Shown here: in pieces, positions 44,653 to 54,508 of the stretch | Numbering within the stretch: the first letter of the stretch is position 1 | How the letters are laid out: each line of letters starts with the position of its first letter | From: Pseudomonas chlororaphis | GTDB taxonomy: Bacteria; Pseudomonadota; Gammaproteobacteria; Pseudomonadales; Pseudomonadaceae | Length of the DNA stretch: 64,000 nucleotides | Direction of reading: 5' to 3' | NCBI RefSeq assembly: GCF_000783395.1 | Contig: NZ_JSFK01000003.1 | Coordinates: 535,798 to 599,797 of the forward strand | Notes under the pieces: generated by a model | Told to the model about the DNA's origin: nothing | Databases searched by the model: none | What the model saw: the letters and a program-made list of their open reading frames with translations, nothing else | Position numbers and translations under genes: made by a program

Positions 44653-45861
44653 GTGACCACCCCGCGCAACACCCACCTGATCGTCACTGCACGCCTGATC
44701 TCCGACTTCGGCGCCTTCCTCAACATGGTCGCGCTGGCCACCTACGTCTACCTGCTGAGCAACAGCGCCATGAGCGTCGGGATTTTCCTCGCCAGTCGTG
44801 TGGGCGGCGGGGTTTTTGCCAGTCTGATCGGCACTGCGTTTTATCGCCGTTGCAGCGGACGCGCGCCGTTGATCGCGTTCGACCTGCTGCGCGCCAGCGT
44901 GCTCGGTTTACTGCTGGTTGTGCCCGTCAGCCAGCAAGCCATGCTGTTGCCGGTGATCGCCTTCGGTCTGGGCCTGGGCAATTCGATGTTCGCCATCGGT
45001 CTCAACAGTCAATTGCCGCGTTTGATTCCCGCCGATCAATTGCTCAAGGCCAACGCCTGGATCACCTCGGCTTCATCCGCCGCAATGGTCGGGGGCAGTC
45101 TGGTATCAGGTTTGCTGGTCGCGGCTTTTGGCTTTGAAACGGTGTTCGCCCTGAATGCGCTGACCTACGTGCTTGCGGCGTTGTTGATCGTGCCGCTGCG
45201 TTTCGCCCCTGCGACAGTCAACGACGAGCCCGGACGCGGCGAATGGTCAGCCCTCAAGCAAGGCCTGCGCGCTGCACCGGTGATTGCCGCCATGCTTGCG
45301 GTGACCATGGCCGACACCTTGGGCAGTGCTGCGCACAACGTCGGCTTTCCGATCATCTCCAAACTGCTCACGCCAGAATCGGCGAGCACCACGCTGGGCC
45401 TGATGCTCGCGGTGTGGGCCAGCGGTAAATTGCTGGGCGCACGAATCGCCAGCCGTCTCAAAGGCTCGGACAACATTCATCTGGAGCGACGGTTTTTCTT
45501 CGGCGTGGCGCTGATGTCCTGCGGCTTTATCCTGATGTTCCAGCAACACAGCCTCTACGGTCTGCTGCTGTTTTCCTTGCCGGCGGGGTTGGGAGACGGT
45601 TTTTCCGAAGTCGGGCTGATGTCGCGACTGCAACGCGAACCCGAGCAGTTGCGCTTGCCGATTTTCAGCGTGCTGACCTTGCTGCAAATGACCGGGTTCG
45701 GAATCGGCATGCTGATCGCCGCGCCGTTCTACGCGTGGTGGACGCCGGGGGCCGTGGTCATGCTGTTCCACGGCATTCCCCTCGGCACGTTGCTCACGGT
45801 GAGGCTGTTGGCGCTCAAGCGCGGGCGGGTTGCGCGCAGCAGCCCGAGGCCAGTTCCTTGA
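44653..45861 (+). CDS. MFS transporter of unknown substrate
   Basis: 402 residues from a GTG at 44653 with AAGGA 6 bases upstream; no in-frame ATG is well placed. About 10-12 hydrophobic segments, starting near LIVTARLISDFGAFLNMVAL, a pattern seen in the EntS/NreB-like exporter branch. Its 3' end overlaps the cueR 3' end by 47 bp on the opposite strand. Substrate cannot be assigned. Confidence 0.83.
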   Translation: MTTPRNTHLIVTARLISDFGAFLNMVALATYVYLLSNSAMSVGIFLASRVGGGVFASLIGTAFYRRCSGRAPLIAFDLLRASVLGLLLVVPVSQQAMLLPVIAFGLGLGNSMFAIGLNSQLPRLIPADQLLKANAWITSASSAAMVGGSLVSGLLVAAFGFETVFALNALTYVLAALLIVPLRFAPATVNDEPGRGEWSALKQGLRAAPVIAAMLAVTMADTLGSAAHNVGFPIISKLLTPESASTTLGLMLAVWASGKLLGARIASRLKGSDNIHLERRFFFGVALMSCGFILMFQQHSLYGLLLFSLPAGLGDGFSEVGLMSRLQREPEQLRLPIFSVLTLLQMTGFGIGMLIAAPFYAWWTPGAVVMLFHGIPLGTLLTVRLLALKRGRVARSSPRPVP

Positions 45862-46228
45862 GGATCGGGCAGTCGGGGCGGTGGTCGCCATTGCAGTGCT
45901 CGACGAGGTCTTGCAGGGTGTCGCGCAACTCGCCGAGCTCGCGGATCTTCTGATTCAACTCGTCGATGTGCTGGCGCGCCAACGCCTTCACATCGGCGCT
46001 GGCGCGTTGGCGGTCCTGCCAGAGGGTCAGCAGCTTGCCGACTTCCTCCAGGGAAAAACCCAAGTCCCGCGAGCGCTTGATGAATGCCAGCGTGTGCAGG
46101 TCATCGTCACCGTAGACCCGGTAACCGCTGTCGGTGCGATGCGCCGCTTTGAGCAGGCCGATCGACTCGTAATAGCGGATCATTTTCGCGCTCAGGCCAC
46201 TGTGTCTGGCCGCTTGGCCGATGTTCAT
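45815..46228 (-). CDS. cueR: Copper-responsive MerR-family regulator CueR
   Basis: 137 residues. N-terminal winged helix ([21 protein letters not shown]), dimerisation helix, and a C-terminal Cu(I)-binding loop with Cys112 and Cys120, the same positions as in E. coli CueR. The start overlaps the copA stop by 4 bp, so it is the second gene of a copA-cueR operon. Its tail overlaps the convergent MFS gene. Confidence 0.95.
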   Translation of the reverse strand: MNIGQAARHSGLSAKMIRYYESIGLLKAAHRTDSGYRVYGDDDLHTLAFIKRSRDLGFSLEEVGKLLTLWQDRQRASADVKALARQHIDELNQKIRELGELRDTLQDLVEHCNGDHRPDCPILKELASGCCAQPARA

Positions 46229-48618
46229 CGGTGTTCCTCCAGGTCCTTGGGTTTCCAGGTTTTCAACAGTAGCGCATTGCTCACCACGCTGACGCTCGAC
46301 AGCGCCATCGCCGCACCGGCCAGCACCGGATTGAGGAAGCCGAAGGCGGCCAGCGGAATACCGATCAGGTTGTAGACGAAGGCCCAGAACAGGTTCTGGC
46401 GGATCTTCGCATAAGTCTTGCGACTGATCTCCAGCGCCGCCGGCACTAGCCGTGGGTCGCCGCGCATCAAGGTGATGCCCGCCGCGTGCATGGCGACGTC
46501 AGTGCCGCCGCCCATGGCGATGCCGATGTCGGCAGCGGCCAGCGCCGGGGCATCGTTGATGCCGTCACCGACCATGGCGACCACGCCGGTTTTTTTCAGC
46601 TCGCTGATGGTGGCGGCTTTGTCCGCCGGCAGTACTTCGGCGTGGACATTGCTGATGCCCAGGGCTTCGGCGACGACGCGAGCGCTGCCACGGTTGTCGC
46701 CGGTCAGCAGATGACTGTGGATATCGCGGGCGGCAAGTTGCTGCACGGCTGCCAGTGCGCCGGGTTTCAGGGTGTCACCGAAGGCAAACAAACCAAGCAC
46801 TTTCGGTCCAGGACTTTGTTCGATTAACCACGACAGCGTGCGCCCCTCGGCTTCCCATGCCTTGGCGGATTCGCTCAGACTGCCCGCGTTCAAAGCACTT
46901 TCTTCGAGCATCCGTCGATTGCCCAGCGCCAGACGCCGGTCTTCAAGAGTGCCGGCAATGCCGCGACCGGTCAGCGATTGGCTGTCGCTGACATCCGGCA
47001 CGTTCAGGCCTCGTTCGGCGGCTGCATCCAGCACCGCTTTGGCCAACGGGTGTTCACTGCCGCGTTGCAGTGCGCCGGCCAGTTTCAGCAGCGCGTCTTC
47101 ATCGCCATCCACTGCACTGAAATGGGCGATGCGCGGCGTGCCGGAGGTCAGCGTGCCGGTCTTGTCGAACACCACGCTGCTGACTTCATGGGCGCGTTCC
47201 AGGGCTTCGGCGTCCTTGATCAGAATGCCGTGGCGCGCAGCCACGCCAGTGCCGGCCATGATTGCTGTTGGCGTGGCCAGACCGAGCGCGCAGGGGCAAG
47301 CGATGACCAGAACAGCAACCGCATTGATCAGCGCAGTTTCGATCGGGGCGCCGTAGAGCCACCAGCCGATCAGTGTCGCCAAGGCAATCAGCAACACCGT
47401 CGGCACGAAGATCTGGCTGACTTTATCCACCAGTTTCTGGATCGGCGCCTTGGCGGCCTGAGCGTCCTCGACAAGACGAATGATCCGCGCCAGTACGGTT
47501 TCCGCACCGAGCGCCTGGGTGCGCACCAGCAAGCGCCCTTCACCATTGATCGCGCCGCCGGTGACTTTGTCGCCCGGTTGTTTCGGCACCGGCAGACTCT
47601 CGCCGCTGATCAGTGCCTCGTCGGCATAACTCTGGCCTTCGATGACTTCGCCGTCGACCGGGAAACGTTCGCCGGGTTTGACCAACACCAGATCGTTCAG
47701 GCGCAACGCGCTGATGGCGACATCCTGCTCGCGGCCGTCGATCACTTGAATCGCCCGTTCAGGACGCAATGCTTCGAGGGCGCGGATGGCGCTGGCGGTC
47801 TGGCGTTTGGCGCGGCTCTCCAGATATTTGCCGAGCAGCACCAAGGCAATGACCACCGCCGACGCTTCGAAATACAGATGCGGCATACGCCCGGCAGCGG
47901 TGGCCCATTCGTAAATGCTCAGGCCGTAACCGGCGCTGGTGCCGAGGGCGACCAGCAAGTCCATATTGCCGGCGCCAGCGCGCACGGCTTTCCACGCCGC
48001 AACATAAAAGCGTGCACCGAAAATGAACTGCACCGGCGTGGCGAGGGCGAATTGCGCCCAGGCCGGGAGCATCCAGTGGATGCCGAACGGTTGCAGTAAC
48101 ATCGGCGCCACCAGCGGCAGGGCGAGGACGATCGCGCAGATCAGCGCCCAGCGTTCATGCTTGAGCTTCTGTTGCTGGTTGTCGGTTTGCGGATGTTCGG
48201 CTTGCCAGACGCTGGCCGAATAGCCGGCCTTGCTCACGGCGTCGAGCAGGGTTTGCGCATCGACCTGGCCGAGCAGTTCGAGGTGGGCGCGTTCGTTGGC
48301 GAGATTGACGTTGACGCTTTTCACCCCGGCCACTTTATTCAGGGCACGCTCGACGCGCCCGACGCACGAGGCGCACGTCATGCCTTCGATATTCAATTCG
48401 ATGGTTTGCTGCGGGACGCTGTAACCGGCGCGCTCAACCGCCGCCATCAAGGCCGGCAGGCTGTCGCCCGGCGCCTGCACACGGGCCTGCTCGGTGGCGA
48501 GGTTGACGCTGACGGCACTGGCACCGCTGACTTTGCTCAACGCCCGCTCGACACGCCCGGCGCAGCTGGCGCAGGTCATGCCGGCAATCGGCAGGTCGAA
48601 AGTGATGGAATCGGACAT
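46225..48618 (-). CDS. copA: Cu(I)-exporting P1B-type ATPase
   Basis: 797 residues: two N-terminal metal-binding domains with GMTCASC motifs (Cys16/19 and Cys82/85), transmembrane helices including the CPC ion-binding motif ([12 protein letters not shown]), the phosphorylation motif DKTGT and the [12 protein letters not shown] hinge. Exports cytosolic Cu(I) to the periplasm. A CueR-type promoter lies directly upstream. Confidence 0.97.
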   Translation of the reverse strand: MSDSITFDLPIAGMTCASCAGRVERALSKVSGASAVSVNLATEQARVQAPGDSLPALMAAVERAGYSVPQQTIELNIEGMTCASCVGRVERALNKVAGVKSVNVNLANERAHLELLGQVDAQTLLDAVSKAGYSASVWQAEHPQTDNQQQKLKHERWALICAIVLALPLVAPMLLQPFGIHWMLPAWAQFALATPVQFIFGARFYVAAWKAVRAGAGNMDLLVALGTSAGYGLSIYEWATAAGRMPHLYFEASAVVIALVLLGKYLESRAKRQTASAIRALEALRPERAIQVIDGREQDVAISALRLNDLVLVKPGERFPVDGEVIEGQSYADEALISGESLPVPKQPGDKVTGGAINGEGRLLVRTQALGAETVLARIIRLVEDAQAAKAPIQKLVDKVSQIFVPTVLLIALATLIGWWLYGAPIETALINAVAVLVIACPCALGLATPTAIMAGTGVAARHGILIKDAEALERAHEVSSVVFDKTGTLTSGTPRIAHFSAVDGDEDALLKLAGALQRGSEHPLAKAVLDAAAERGLNVPDVSDSQSLTGRGIAGTLEDRRLALGNRRMLEESALNAGSLSESAKAWEAEGRTLSWLIEQSPGPKVLGLFAFGDTLKPGALAAVQQLAARDIHSHLLTGDNRGSARVVAEALGISNVHAEVLPADKAATISELKKTGVVAMVGDGINDAPALAAADIGIAMGGGTDVAMHAAGITLMRGDPRLVPAALEISRKTYAKIRQNLFWAFVYNLIGIPLAAFGFLNPVLAGAAMALSSVSVVSNALLLKTWKPKDLEEHR

Positions 48619-48648
48619 CGGTCGTACTCCCTGTAGTAGATGCCTACA

Positions 48649-48679
48649 AGGATCAACCTTGCCATGCGGGCAAGGTCAA
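48649..48679 (-). promoter_or_regulatory. CueR-type promoter for copA-cueR
   Basis: On the minus strand a -35 TTGACC (48679-48674) is followed by the dyad ACCTTGCC-N5-GGCAAGGT (48656-48676), within an extended spacer of about 19 bp to a -10-like GATCCT. This geometry is diagnostic of MerR-family activators; the CCTTGCC half-sites match known CueR operators. Confidence 0.9.
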
Positions 48680-48712
48680 GCGCCAATCTCAAAAGCAAAA
48701 GATCGCAGCGAC

Positions 48713-49096
48713 TCAGTATTCGAGATCGGCGCGTTTCAAGTAGACGCCTTCTGAATTCATCGCCAACCGATACTTCAGCACATCACCGGCATGCAGTTTG
48801 ATCTCCTGCGACCCCGGCGCGAGCATCCCCGGATTGCAGCCAGCAACCTGTCCCGGCAGCAACTTCAAGCGCAGCGAAACAGTGCCCGGCGGCAAGTTGA
48901 AAGAAATGCTCTGCTCCTGCAGCAGCCGCGCCGAAAGTTGGTCCTGGATGTACACGCCGATCTCGCAGGAAGTCGACACTTCCAGACGCTCGCGGGAAAT
49001 GATCAGCACCGCATAGTCCTCGCCGGCAGCTTGCACTTGAGGAACGGCGGCGAAGAGGCTGAGCAAGCCAAACAGGCTGAAAGCTGACCAGCGCAT
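48713..49096 (-). CDS. Secreted protein of unknown function beside copA
   Basis: 127 residues with a signal peptide (cleavage after VQA, about residue 23). The mature part is beta-rich with two cysteines (STSCEIGVYIQD and VAGCNPGM) that may form a disulfide. No family recognised. It lies between the two CueR promoters but reads toward copA, about 95 bp before its start; it has no visible CueR box of its own. Confidence 0.72.
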   Translation of the reverse strand: MRWSAFSLFGLLSLFAAVPQVQAAGEDYAVLIISRERLEVSTSCEIGVYIQDQLSARLLQEQSISFNLPPGTVSLRLKLLPGQVAGCNPGMLAPGSQEIKLHAGDVLKYRLAMNSEGVYLKRADLEY

Positions 49097-49183
49097 GGCT
49101 GAATCTCCTGAATTTAAGTCATTGATGTACGCAGCTTGGCCGAGCGCGGCGCCGATTGCCAGCCCGGCAGTTTATTGAAGAAC

Positions 49184-49214
49184 TTGACCTTGCCATCGTG
49201 GCAAGCTCGAAACT
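49184..49214 (+). promoter_or_regulatory. CueR-type promoter for copZ
   Basis: -35 TTGACC (49184-49189), dyad CTTGCC-N5-GGCAAG (49189-49205) and a -10-like GAAACT after a 19-bp spacer. Nearly identical half-sites and the same geometry as the copA promoter, facing the other way. Confidence 0.88.
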
Positions 49215-49244
49215 GCCGGCAACCTCACTCAAAGGAGTCATTCC

Positions 49245-49442
49245 ATGCAAGTGTTCAATGTTCAAGGCATGTCCTGCGGTCACTGCGTCAAAGCCATCAC
49301 CAACGCCGTGCAGGCCAGGGATCCGGCCGCCAGTGTGCGGGTTGATCTGGCGGCTAAAGAGGTCGGCGTCGAAAGCGCCATGAGTGCTGATCAGGTCATC
49401 GAAGCGATTCGCGAGGAGGGATATGAGGTGAAGCTCGTCTGA
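49245..49442 (+). CDS. copZ: Copper chaperone CopZ
   Basis: 65-residue heavy-metal-associated domain with the Cu(I)-binding motif GMSCGHC (Cys11, Cys14). Shuttles Cu(I) to CopA. ATG after AAAGGAG. It has its own CueR-type promoter, so it should be induced together with copA. Confidence 0.95.
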   Translation: MQVFNVQGMSCGHCVKAITNAVQARDPAASVRVDLAAKEVGVESAMSADQVIEAIREEGYEVKLV

Positions 49443-49530
49443 ATTTGATCGTTAGCGAGCTATCGGAATGTTCAAGGCGTCCGGGCGCGGCTAGACTGTC
49501 GGGCTGCCGACTTGCCTACCTGGATGCCTG

Positions 49531-50733
49531 ATGAACTTCCGTACCATTCTGATTCTCGGTGCCTTGACCGCCTTCGGGCCCTTGGCGATCGACTTCTATT
49601 TACCTGCATTTCCCGCGATGGCGCTGGCGTTCGGCACCGACGAGAAGCACGTGCAGATGACGCTGGCGGCGTATTTCGCCGGTCTGTCCATCGGCCAACT
49701 GGCCTATGGTCCGGTGGCGGATCGCTTTGGCCGACGCATTCCATTGCTCGTGGGGCTGACGCTGTTCACTCTGGCGTCGCTGGCCTGTGCTTACGCGCCG
49801 AACCTGGAATGGTTGATCGCTGCGCGCTTCGTCCAGGCACTCGGCGGCTGTGCGGGGATGGTGATTGCCCGGGCCGTGGTCAGTGACAAATGCGACGCGG
49901 TGGGATCGGCGAAAGTCTTTTCGCAATTGATGCTGGTGATGGGCCTGGCGCCGATTCTGGCGCCGATGCTCGGCGGTCTGCTGGTCAACACCACAGGCTG
50001 GCAGTCGATCTTCCTGGTGTTGACCGGGTTCAGTGCCTTGGCCGGATTGGCCGTGGCGCTGGGGCTGCCGGAAAGTATGCCGGCGCACATGCCGCGTCAG
50101 CCGTTGTCCGGCGCGCTGCGTCAGTACGGGCGCTTGCTCAAGGACCGGGTTTACCTCGGTCATGCCCTGACCGGCGGCATTGCCATCGCCGGGATGTTCG
50201 CTTACATCGCTGGCTCACCGTTCATTTTCATCAAACTTTACGGTGTGCCGGCCGAGCATTTCGGCTGGCTGTTCGGCACCAACGCGGCGGGGTTTATTCT
50301 GGTGGCGCAGGTCAACGCGCGGATGTTGGCCAAGCGCGGCCCGGCGTTCCTGCTGTCACGGGCGGTGTGGGTGTATTTCGCCGCCGGGCTGACGCTGCTC
50401 GCGGTCAGCGCGATGCATACCGAATCCTTGTGGCCGCTGCTGATTCCACTGTTTATCTGCGTGTCGAGCCTGGGCTGCATCAGCCCGAACGCCGCCGCCT
50501 GCGCGATGAACGGCCAGGGCGCACGCGCCGGTAGTGCGTCGGCACTGCTCGGCTGCATGCAATTCAGTGTCGCCGCTGGTGCTTCGGCGTTGGTGGGGGT
50601 GTTGCACGACGGCACCGCCGTGCCGATGGCGATGGTCATCAGCCTGTGCGGTTTGCTGGTGGTGTGCGTGGCGCTGCTCACCCGCCGTCTGCAGAATGCC
50701 CGGGCACTGGCGCAAGCTCAGGCCGAGGCATAA
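49531..50733 (+). CDS. Bcr/CflA family multidrug MFS exporter
   Basis: 400 residues, 12 predicted transmembrane helices. N-terminal LTAFGPLAIDFYLPAFPAM with the acidic residue in TM1, and motif A YGPVADRFGRR, mark the 12-TM DHA1 Bcr/CflA subfamily. Begins 88 bp after copZ; no evidence for copper control. Confidence 0.92.
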   Translation: MNFRTILILGALTAFGPLAIDFYLPAFPAMALAFGTDEKHVQMTLAAYFAGLSIGQLAYGPVADRFGRRIPLLVGLTLFTLASLACAYAPNLEWLIAARFVQALGGCAGMVIARAVVSDKCDAVGSAKVFSQLMLVMGLAPILAPMLGGLLVNTTGWQSIFLVLTGFSALAGLAVALGLPESMPAHMPRQPLSGALRQYGRLLKDRVYLGHALTGGIAIAGMFAYIAGSPFIFIKLYGVPAEHFGWLFGTNAAGFILVAQVNARMLAKRGPAFLLSRAVWVYFAAGLTLLAVSAMHTESLWPLLIPLFICVSSLGCISPNAAACAMNGQGARAGSASALLGCMQFSVAAGASALVGVLHDGTAVPMAMVISLCGLLVVCVALLTRRLQNARALAQAQAEA

Positions 50734-50740
50734 ACCAGCT

Positions 50741-50914
50741 TCAGCCGGCAGCGCGCTGCTGGCTGCGGTCGGGAATCTGATGGGGCGCGCATAGTCGCGC
50801 TTCGAGGGTGCGAGTGAAGGCCAGTGCTTCGGCTTCACTGCGGAATGTCACGGCGTGTTGGTCCAGACGGACCTGCCATTGAGACTTTGCCACTTCTTTT
50901 ATCAGGATCTTCAT
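50741..50914 (-). CDS. Small protein of unknown function
   Basis: 57 residues from the ATG at 50914, which has GGGAGG upstream. Sequence starts MKILIKEVAKSQWQVRL and continues with a helical FRSEAEALAFTRTLEARL part. The pattern of a short strand pair and helix resembles DUF2188-like small proteins but the match is weak. Converges on the Bcr/CflA gene with 7 bp between. Confidence 0.6.
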   Translation of the reverse strand: MKILIKEVAKSQWQVRLDQHAVTFRSEAEALAFTRTLEARLCAPHQIPDRSQQRAAG

Positions 50915-51033
50915 TGCTGACCTCCCTTGCGTAAAAGATGTATCGCAGAGGCTTCGATTGTAGACCTGAATACGATCGCAATTGTGACAACGGTCAAGCA
51001 TCTGACTGACGGCAAAAAACCTCCGGCAGCCCC

Positions 51034-51067
51034 TGTAGGAGCTGCCGAAGGCTGCGATCTTTTGATC
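51034..51067. repeat. Single family-2 repeat unit
   Basis: TGTAGGAGCTGCCGAAGGCT continuing to TTTGATC, unpaired here, abutting the stop codon of the dehydrogenase gene. Same unit as in the pairs at 17418, 59455 and 62397. Confidence 0.88.
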
Positions 51068-52081
51068 TTAGAAACCTTCTAAAACAATTTTCCCCTTGGC
51101 TTTGCCACTTTCCAGCAGCTCATGGGCGCGACGCAGGTTCGCCGCATTGATCGTGCCGAAATGCTCGCCCACCGTGGTCTTCAACGTCCCGGCATCAATC
51201 AGCTGCGCCACGCGGTTAAGCAGTTTGTGCTGTTCGATCATGTCCGGCGTCTCGAACAGCGAGCGGGTGTACATGAACTCCCAGTGCAGCGACAGGCTCT
51301 TGCGCTTGAGTTTGCTCACGTCCAACGACTTCGGATCGTCGATCAGTGCCAGTTTGCCTTGCGGCGTCAGCGCCTCGACCAATTGATCCAGATGTTGATC
51401 CGTCTGAGTCAGGCTGGCGACGTGAGTCACGCTGTCGATCCCGGCGCGCTTGAGTTCTTCGCTCAGCGGCTGGCTGTGATCGATGACCAGATCGGCGCCC
51501 AGTTCTTTGACCCAGTCGCGGGTCTGCTCGCGGGACGCAGTACCGATCACCTTCAGACCGGTCAGTTGCCTGGCCAATTGCGTGAGGATCGAGCCAACCC
51601 CGCCGGCGGCACCGACGATCAGCAGGCTCTGGCCTTCATCGGTATTGCCTTCGCGGATTTGCAGGCGTTCGAACAACAGCTCCCACGCGGTGATCGCGGT
51701 CAGCGGCAGCGCGGCGGCTTCGGCAAAACCAAGGGATTTCGGCATATGGCCGACGATGCGCTCATCAACCACGTGCAGTTCACTGTTGCCGCCGGCACGG
51801 GCGATGGAGCCGGCGTAGAAAACCTTGTCGCCGGCCTTGAACAACGTCACTTCGCTGCCGACAGCCTTGACCACACCGGCGACGTCCCAGCCCAGCACTT
51901 TCGCTGCACCGTTTTCCGGTGCCACGTTCTGCCGCACTTTGGTGTCGACCGGATTGACCGAGATGGCTTTGACTTCCACCAGCACATCGCGCGGGCCGGC
52001 GACCGGCTCTGGCAGTTCGATGTCTTGCAGGGATTTTGCGTCGCTGATCGGCAGGGACGCGTAATAGGCGATGGCTTTCAT
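51068..52081 (-). CDS. Zinc-type alcohol dehydrogenase family quinone reductase
   Basis: 337 residues of the medium-chain dehydrogenase fold: GroES-like N-terminal domain (SVNPVDTKVR, KVLGWDVAGVVKAVGSEV) and NADPH-binding motif (LLIVGAAGGVGSI). The cysteine/histidine zinc ligands are absent, as in quinone oxidoreductase/ZADH members. It precedes the monooxygenase gene on the other side of a 32-bp gap; order on the minus strand is monooxygenase then dehydrogenase. Confidence 0.9.
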   Translation of the reverse strand: MKAIAYYASLPISDAKSLQDIELPEPVAGPRDVLVEVKAISVNPVDTKVRQNVAPENGAAKVLGWDVAGVVKAVGSEVTLFKAGDKVFYAGSIARAGGNSELHVVDERIVGHMPKSLGFAEAAALPLTAITAWELLFERLQIREGNTDEGQSLLIVGAAGGVGSILTQLARQLTGLKVIGTASREQTRDWVKELGADLVIDHSQPLSEELKRAGIDSVTHVASLTQTDQHLDQLVEALTPQGKLALIDDPKSLDVSKLKRKSLSLHWEFMYTRSLFETPDMIEQHKLLNRVAQLIDAGTLKTTVGEHFGTINAANLRRAHELLESGKAKGKIVLEGF

Positions 52082-52113
52082 GAGTGGCTCCGTACAGGTA
52101 ATAGAAGAAGGGC

Positions 52114-52407
52114 TCAGGCAATCGTGCCGAGGCGCTTGAGCTGGAAGTGTTCGATGCTGTGGCCAGCCGTGGCCTGGAAATGCTGGAAATGTGCGCTGGC
52201 GTTGTGCGCCTCAAGAATCGCTTCGCTGGCCCAGTGTTCAATCACATAAAAAACCTGCGGGTCGGCGAGGTCACGGTGCAGGTCGTACTGGCTGCAACCG
52301 GCTTCGGCGCGGCTCGGCTCAACCAGTGCGCGCAGGCTCTGTTCGAGAAGATCCTGTTGGCCCGGTTTGGCGATCAGGGTGGCGATGGCGGTGAATGGCT
52401 GGGACAT
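52114..52407 (-). CDS. Putative quinol monooxygenase (ABM domain)
   Basis: 97 residues from the ATG at 52407. Antibiotic-biosynthesis-monooxygenase fold (IATLIAKPGQQDLLEQSLRAL, AGCSQYDLHRDLADPQVFYVIEHW), similar to YgiN. Cofactor-free oxidation of quinols is the family's usual activity. Probably cotranscribed with the dehydrogenase and divergent from the LysR gene. Confidence 0.87.
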   Translation of the reverse strand: MSQPFTAIATLIAKPGQQDLLEQSLRALVEPSRAEAGCSQYDLHRDLADPQVFYVIEHWASEAILEAHNASAHFQHFQATAGHSIEHFQLKRLGTIA

Positions 52408-52526
52408 GCTCGGCTCCAGAGAAGCGGGATGAATGCGATGGAGAGATGATTGGCTATTTCTCTGCGAGATAAAACCGGCTAAAAGTGCAGTCTCTTTCAA
52501 TATTTTTTTGATAATCGAGGCTGAAC

Positions 52527-53456
52527 ATGCTGCGTTTCGACGACTTGCAATTGTTTGTCCGGGCGGCGGACCTGGGCAGTCTTTCAGCAGCGGCGCGGGT
52601 GATGGACATGTCCGCGGCCGTGGCCAGTGCGGCGTTGAAACGGATCGAACAGCAACTGGGCGCGCGCTTGCTGGCCCGTTCGACCCGCAGCTTGCGCCTG
52701 ACAGCCGAAGGCGAAGGCTTTCTCGAATACGCGCGGGCGGCGCTGAGCAATCTTGATGAAGGCCGGCGTTTGCTCGCCAGCGGGCAGGAACAGGTCAGCG
52801 GCGTTCTGCAGTTGTCGGCGCCTTCGGACTTCGGACGCAATCTGCTGCTGCCGTGGCTCGACGAGTTCCAGCGTGAGCACCCCAAGCTGACCGTGCGCTT
52901 GTTGCTCGGCGACCGCATCGCCGATCTGTTCCGCCAACCGGTGGACATCGCCTTGCGCTATGGCGAGCCGGAAGACTCAAGCCTGGTCGCTTTGCCCATC
53001 GCCCCGCAAAACCGCCGCGTGCTGTGTGCCTCCCCGGCGTACCTGGCCCGACACGGCGAGCCGCACCAGCTCGAACAACTGACCCAGCACAACTGCCTGC
53101 TGTACATGCTCGGCAGCCGGGTTCATGACCATTGGAGTTTTCACGACGGTAAACGTGAAGTCGGCCTGACCGTCAGTGGCGACCGTTTCAGCGATGACGC
53201 CGACGTTGTGCGCCTGTGGGCGCTGGCCGGTGCCGGAATTGCCTACAAGTCGTGGCTGGATGTGGGCGCCGATGTGCTCGCCGGGCGCCTCAAAGTGCTG
53301 CTGCCGGAGCTGCTCTGTGAGCGCGCACCGCTGAATTTGTTGTGCGCCCATCGCGCACAATTGAGTAAGCCGGTGAACCTTCTGAGGGAAATGCTCGCCA
53401 GCCGATGCGCTGATTTGAGTAGTCAATTTCCCGTTTTTTCGAAAGTTGATCATTAG
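52527..53456 (+). CDS. LysR-family transcriptional regulator
   Basis: 309 residues: N-terminal winged helix (LRFDDLQLFVRAADLGSLSAAARVM) and a substrate-binding domain. Divergent from the quinol-monooxygenase/dehydrogenase pair with 119 bp between, the usual place for a LysR target, so it probably controls them. Confidence 0.92.
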   Translation: MLRFDDLQLFVRAADLGSLSAAARVMDMSAAVASAALKRIEQQLGARLLARSTRSLRLTAEGEGFLEYARAALSNLDEGRRLLASGQEQVSGVLQLSAPSDFGRNLLLPWLDEFQREHPKLTVRLLLGDRIADLFRQPVDIALRYGEPEDSSLVALPIAPQNRRVLCASPAYLARHGEPHQLEQLTQHNCLLYMLGSRVHDHWSFHDGKREVGLTVSGDRFSDDADVVRLWALAGAGIAYKSWLDVGADVLAGRLKVLLPELLCERAPLNLLCAHRAQLSKPVNLLREMLASRCADLSSQFPVFSKVDH

Positions 53457-53773
53457 TCGCAGGTAAATAGAGAAATTTCTGTCAGGAACAATCACCACCT
53501 GCGCAGGCCCCGGCGCAGGACGCGGGAGCTAACCCGCTTATACTAGCGCCCGCCTCATGCCAGCACCGACACCCCGGCCCGGAGACCCTCGCAGCGCGTC
53601 GCCAGTCTTCGAGTGACGGTCGCGCAACTGCTGCGGGTTCTGTGCCGGAGCAGGCTGCGTCAGTGGCTTGCCTCGCCCCGGTTCATGGCGATTTTCGCGT
53701 CTTGGCCGATGACTCATTACCGGCCAAGATGTCTCCGAGCAGTAGACGATACGATTCAACAGGGAGTGAACAC
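53457..53773. other. Intergenic region before the ArsR-type gene
   Basis: 317 bp without a supported gene; short open frames on both strands lack sites and similarity. A GCGGG/CCCGC hairpin near 53522-53537 is followed by TTATACT, a possible -10. The G+C-rich stretch after it could be a long leader. A good ribosome-binding site (GGGAG) precedes the ATG at 53774. Confidence 0.45.
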
Positions 53774-54508
53774 ATGGAACATGCACCTTGCATCAGCCAG
53801 ATCGCCACGTTGCTGGCCGACCCCAAGCGCAGCGCGATGATGTGGGCGTTGATGGATGGCTCGGCCCGGCAAACCGAGGAGCTTGCGCTATTGGCAGGGC
53901 TGTCGCCGTCGTCGGCCAGTGCGCACCTGGCGCGGCTATCCACGGGTGGTCTGTTGAAGGTCGAAGTCCGTGGTCGTAAACGCTTTTTCCGTCTCTCGGC
54001 ACCGGAGGTCGGTGCGGCGATAGAAGCATTGGCCAGCGCCACCATCGCCAGTGCGCCGCGGGAAATTCCCGAGGTGTTCAAGCGCACCACCCCCATGGCC
54101 AAGCCGCAGACCGCCCCGTCTTCGCTGTTGCGTGCGCGTTTTTGCGATGATCATCTGGGCGGTACGCTGGCGGCGGATCTGTATCAGCGGTTGCTCGATG
54201 CCGGCTGGATCGAGCAGCTTGAACAACGCGTGGTGGTGACCCACAAAGGCGCGAACCGCTTGGCGGGCCGCGGGGTGTTCATTCAGGCGTTGGCTCACCG
54301 CAACGTGCAAGTGGCGTGTGCGTGCCCGGACTGGAGCGAACGTCGTCCGCACATGGGAGGCTCACTCGGCGCCGCACTGTTGCAGCTGTTCATGCAGTCC
54401 GGTTGGCTGACGCTGCCCAACGACTCTCGGGCCTTGCAATTGACGGCCACCGGCCAACGGGAATTGCACCGATTCGCGAGGGAAACCGAGCTGGAAATGG
54501 CCTTGTAG
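53774..54508 (+). CDS. ArsR-type winged-helix regulator with C-terminal extension
   Basis: 244 residues from the ATG at 53774. The first ~90 are an ArsR/SmtB winged helix (ISQIATLLADPKRSAMMWAL, LAGLSPSSASAHLARL). The remaining ~150 residues are a long extension with a CACPDW segment, unlike short metal-sensing ArsR proteins. Located 137 bp upstream of an MFS gene on the same strand, it may regulate that transporter. Confidence 0.85.
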   Translation: MEHAPCISQIATLLADPKRSAMMWALMDGSARQTEELALLAGLSPSSASAHLARLSTGGLLKVEVRGRKRFFRLSAPEVGAAIEALASATIASAPREIPEVFKRTTPMAKPQTAPSSLLRARFCDDHLGGTLAADLYQRLLDAGWIEQLEQRVVVTHKGANRLAGRGVFIQALAHRNVQVACACPDWSERRPHMGGSLGAALLQLFMQSGWLTLPNDSRALQLTATGQRELHRFARETELEMAL

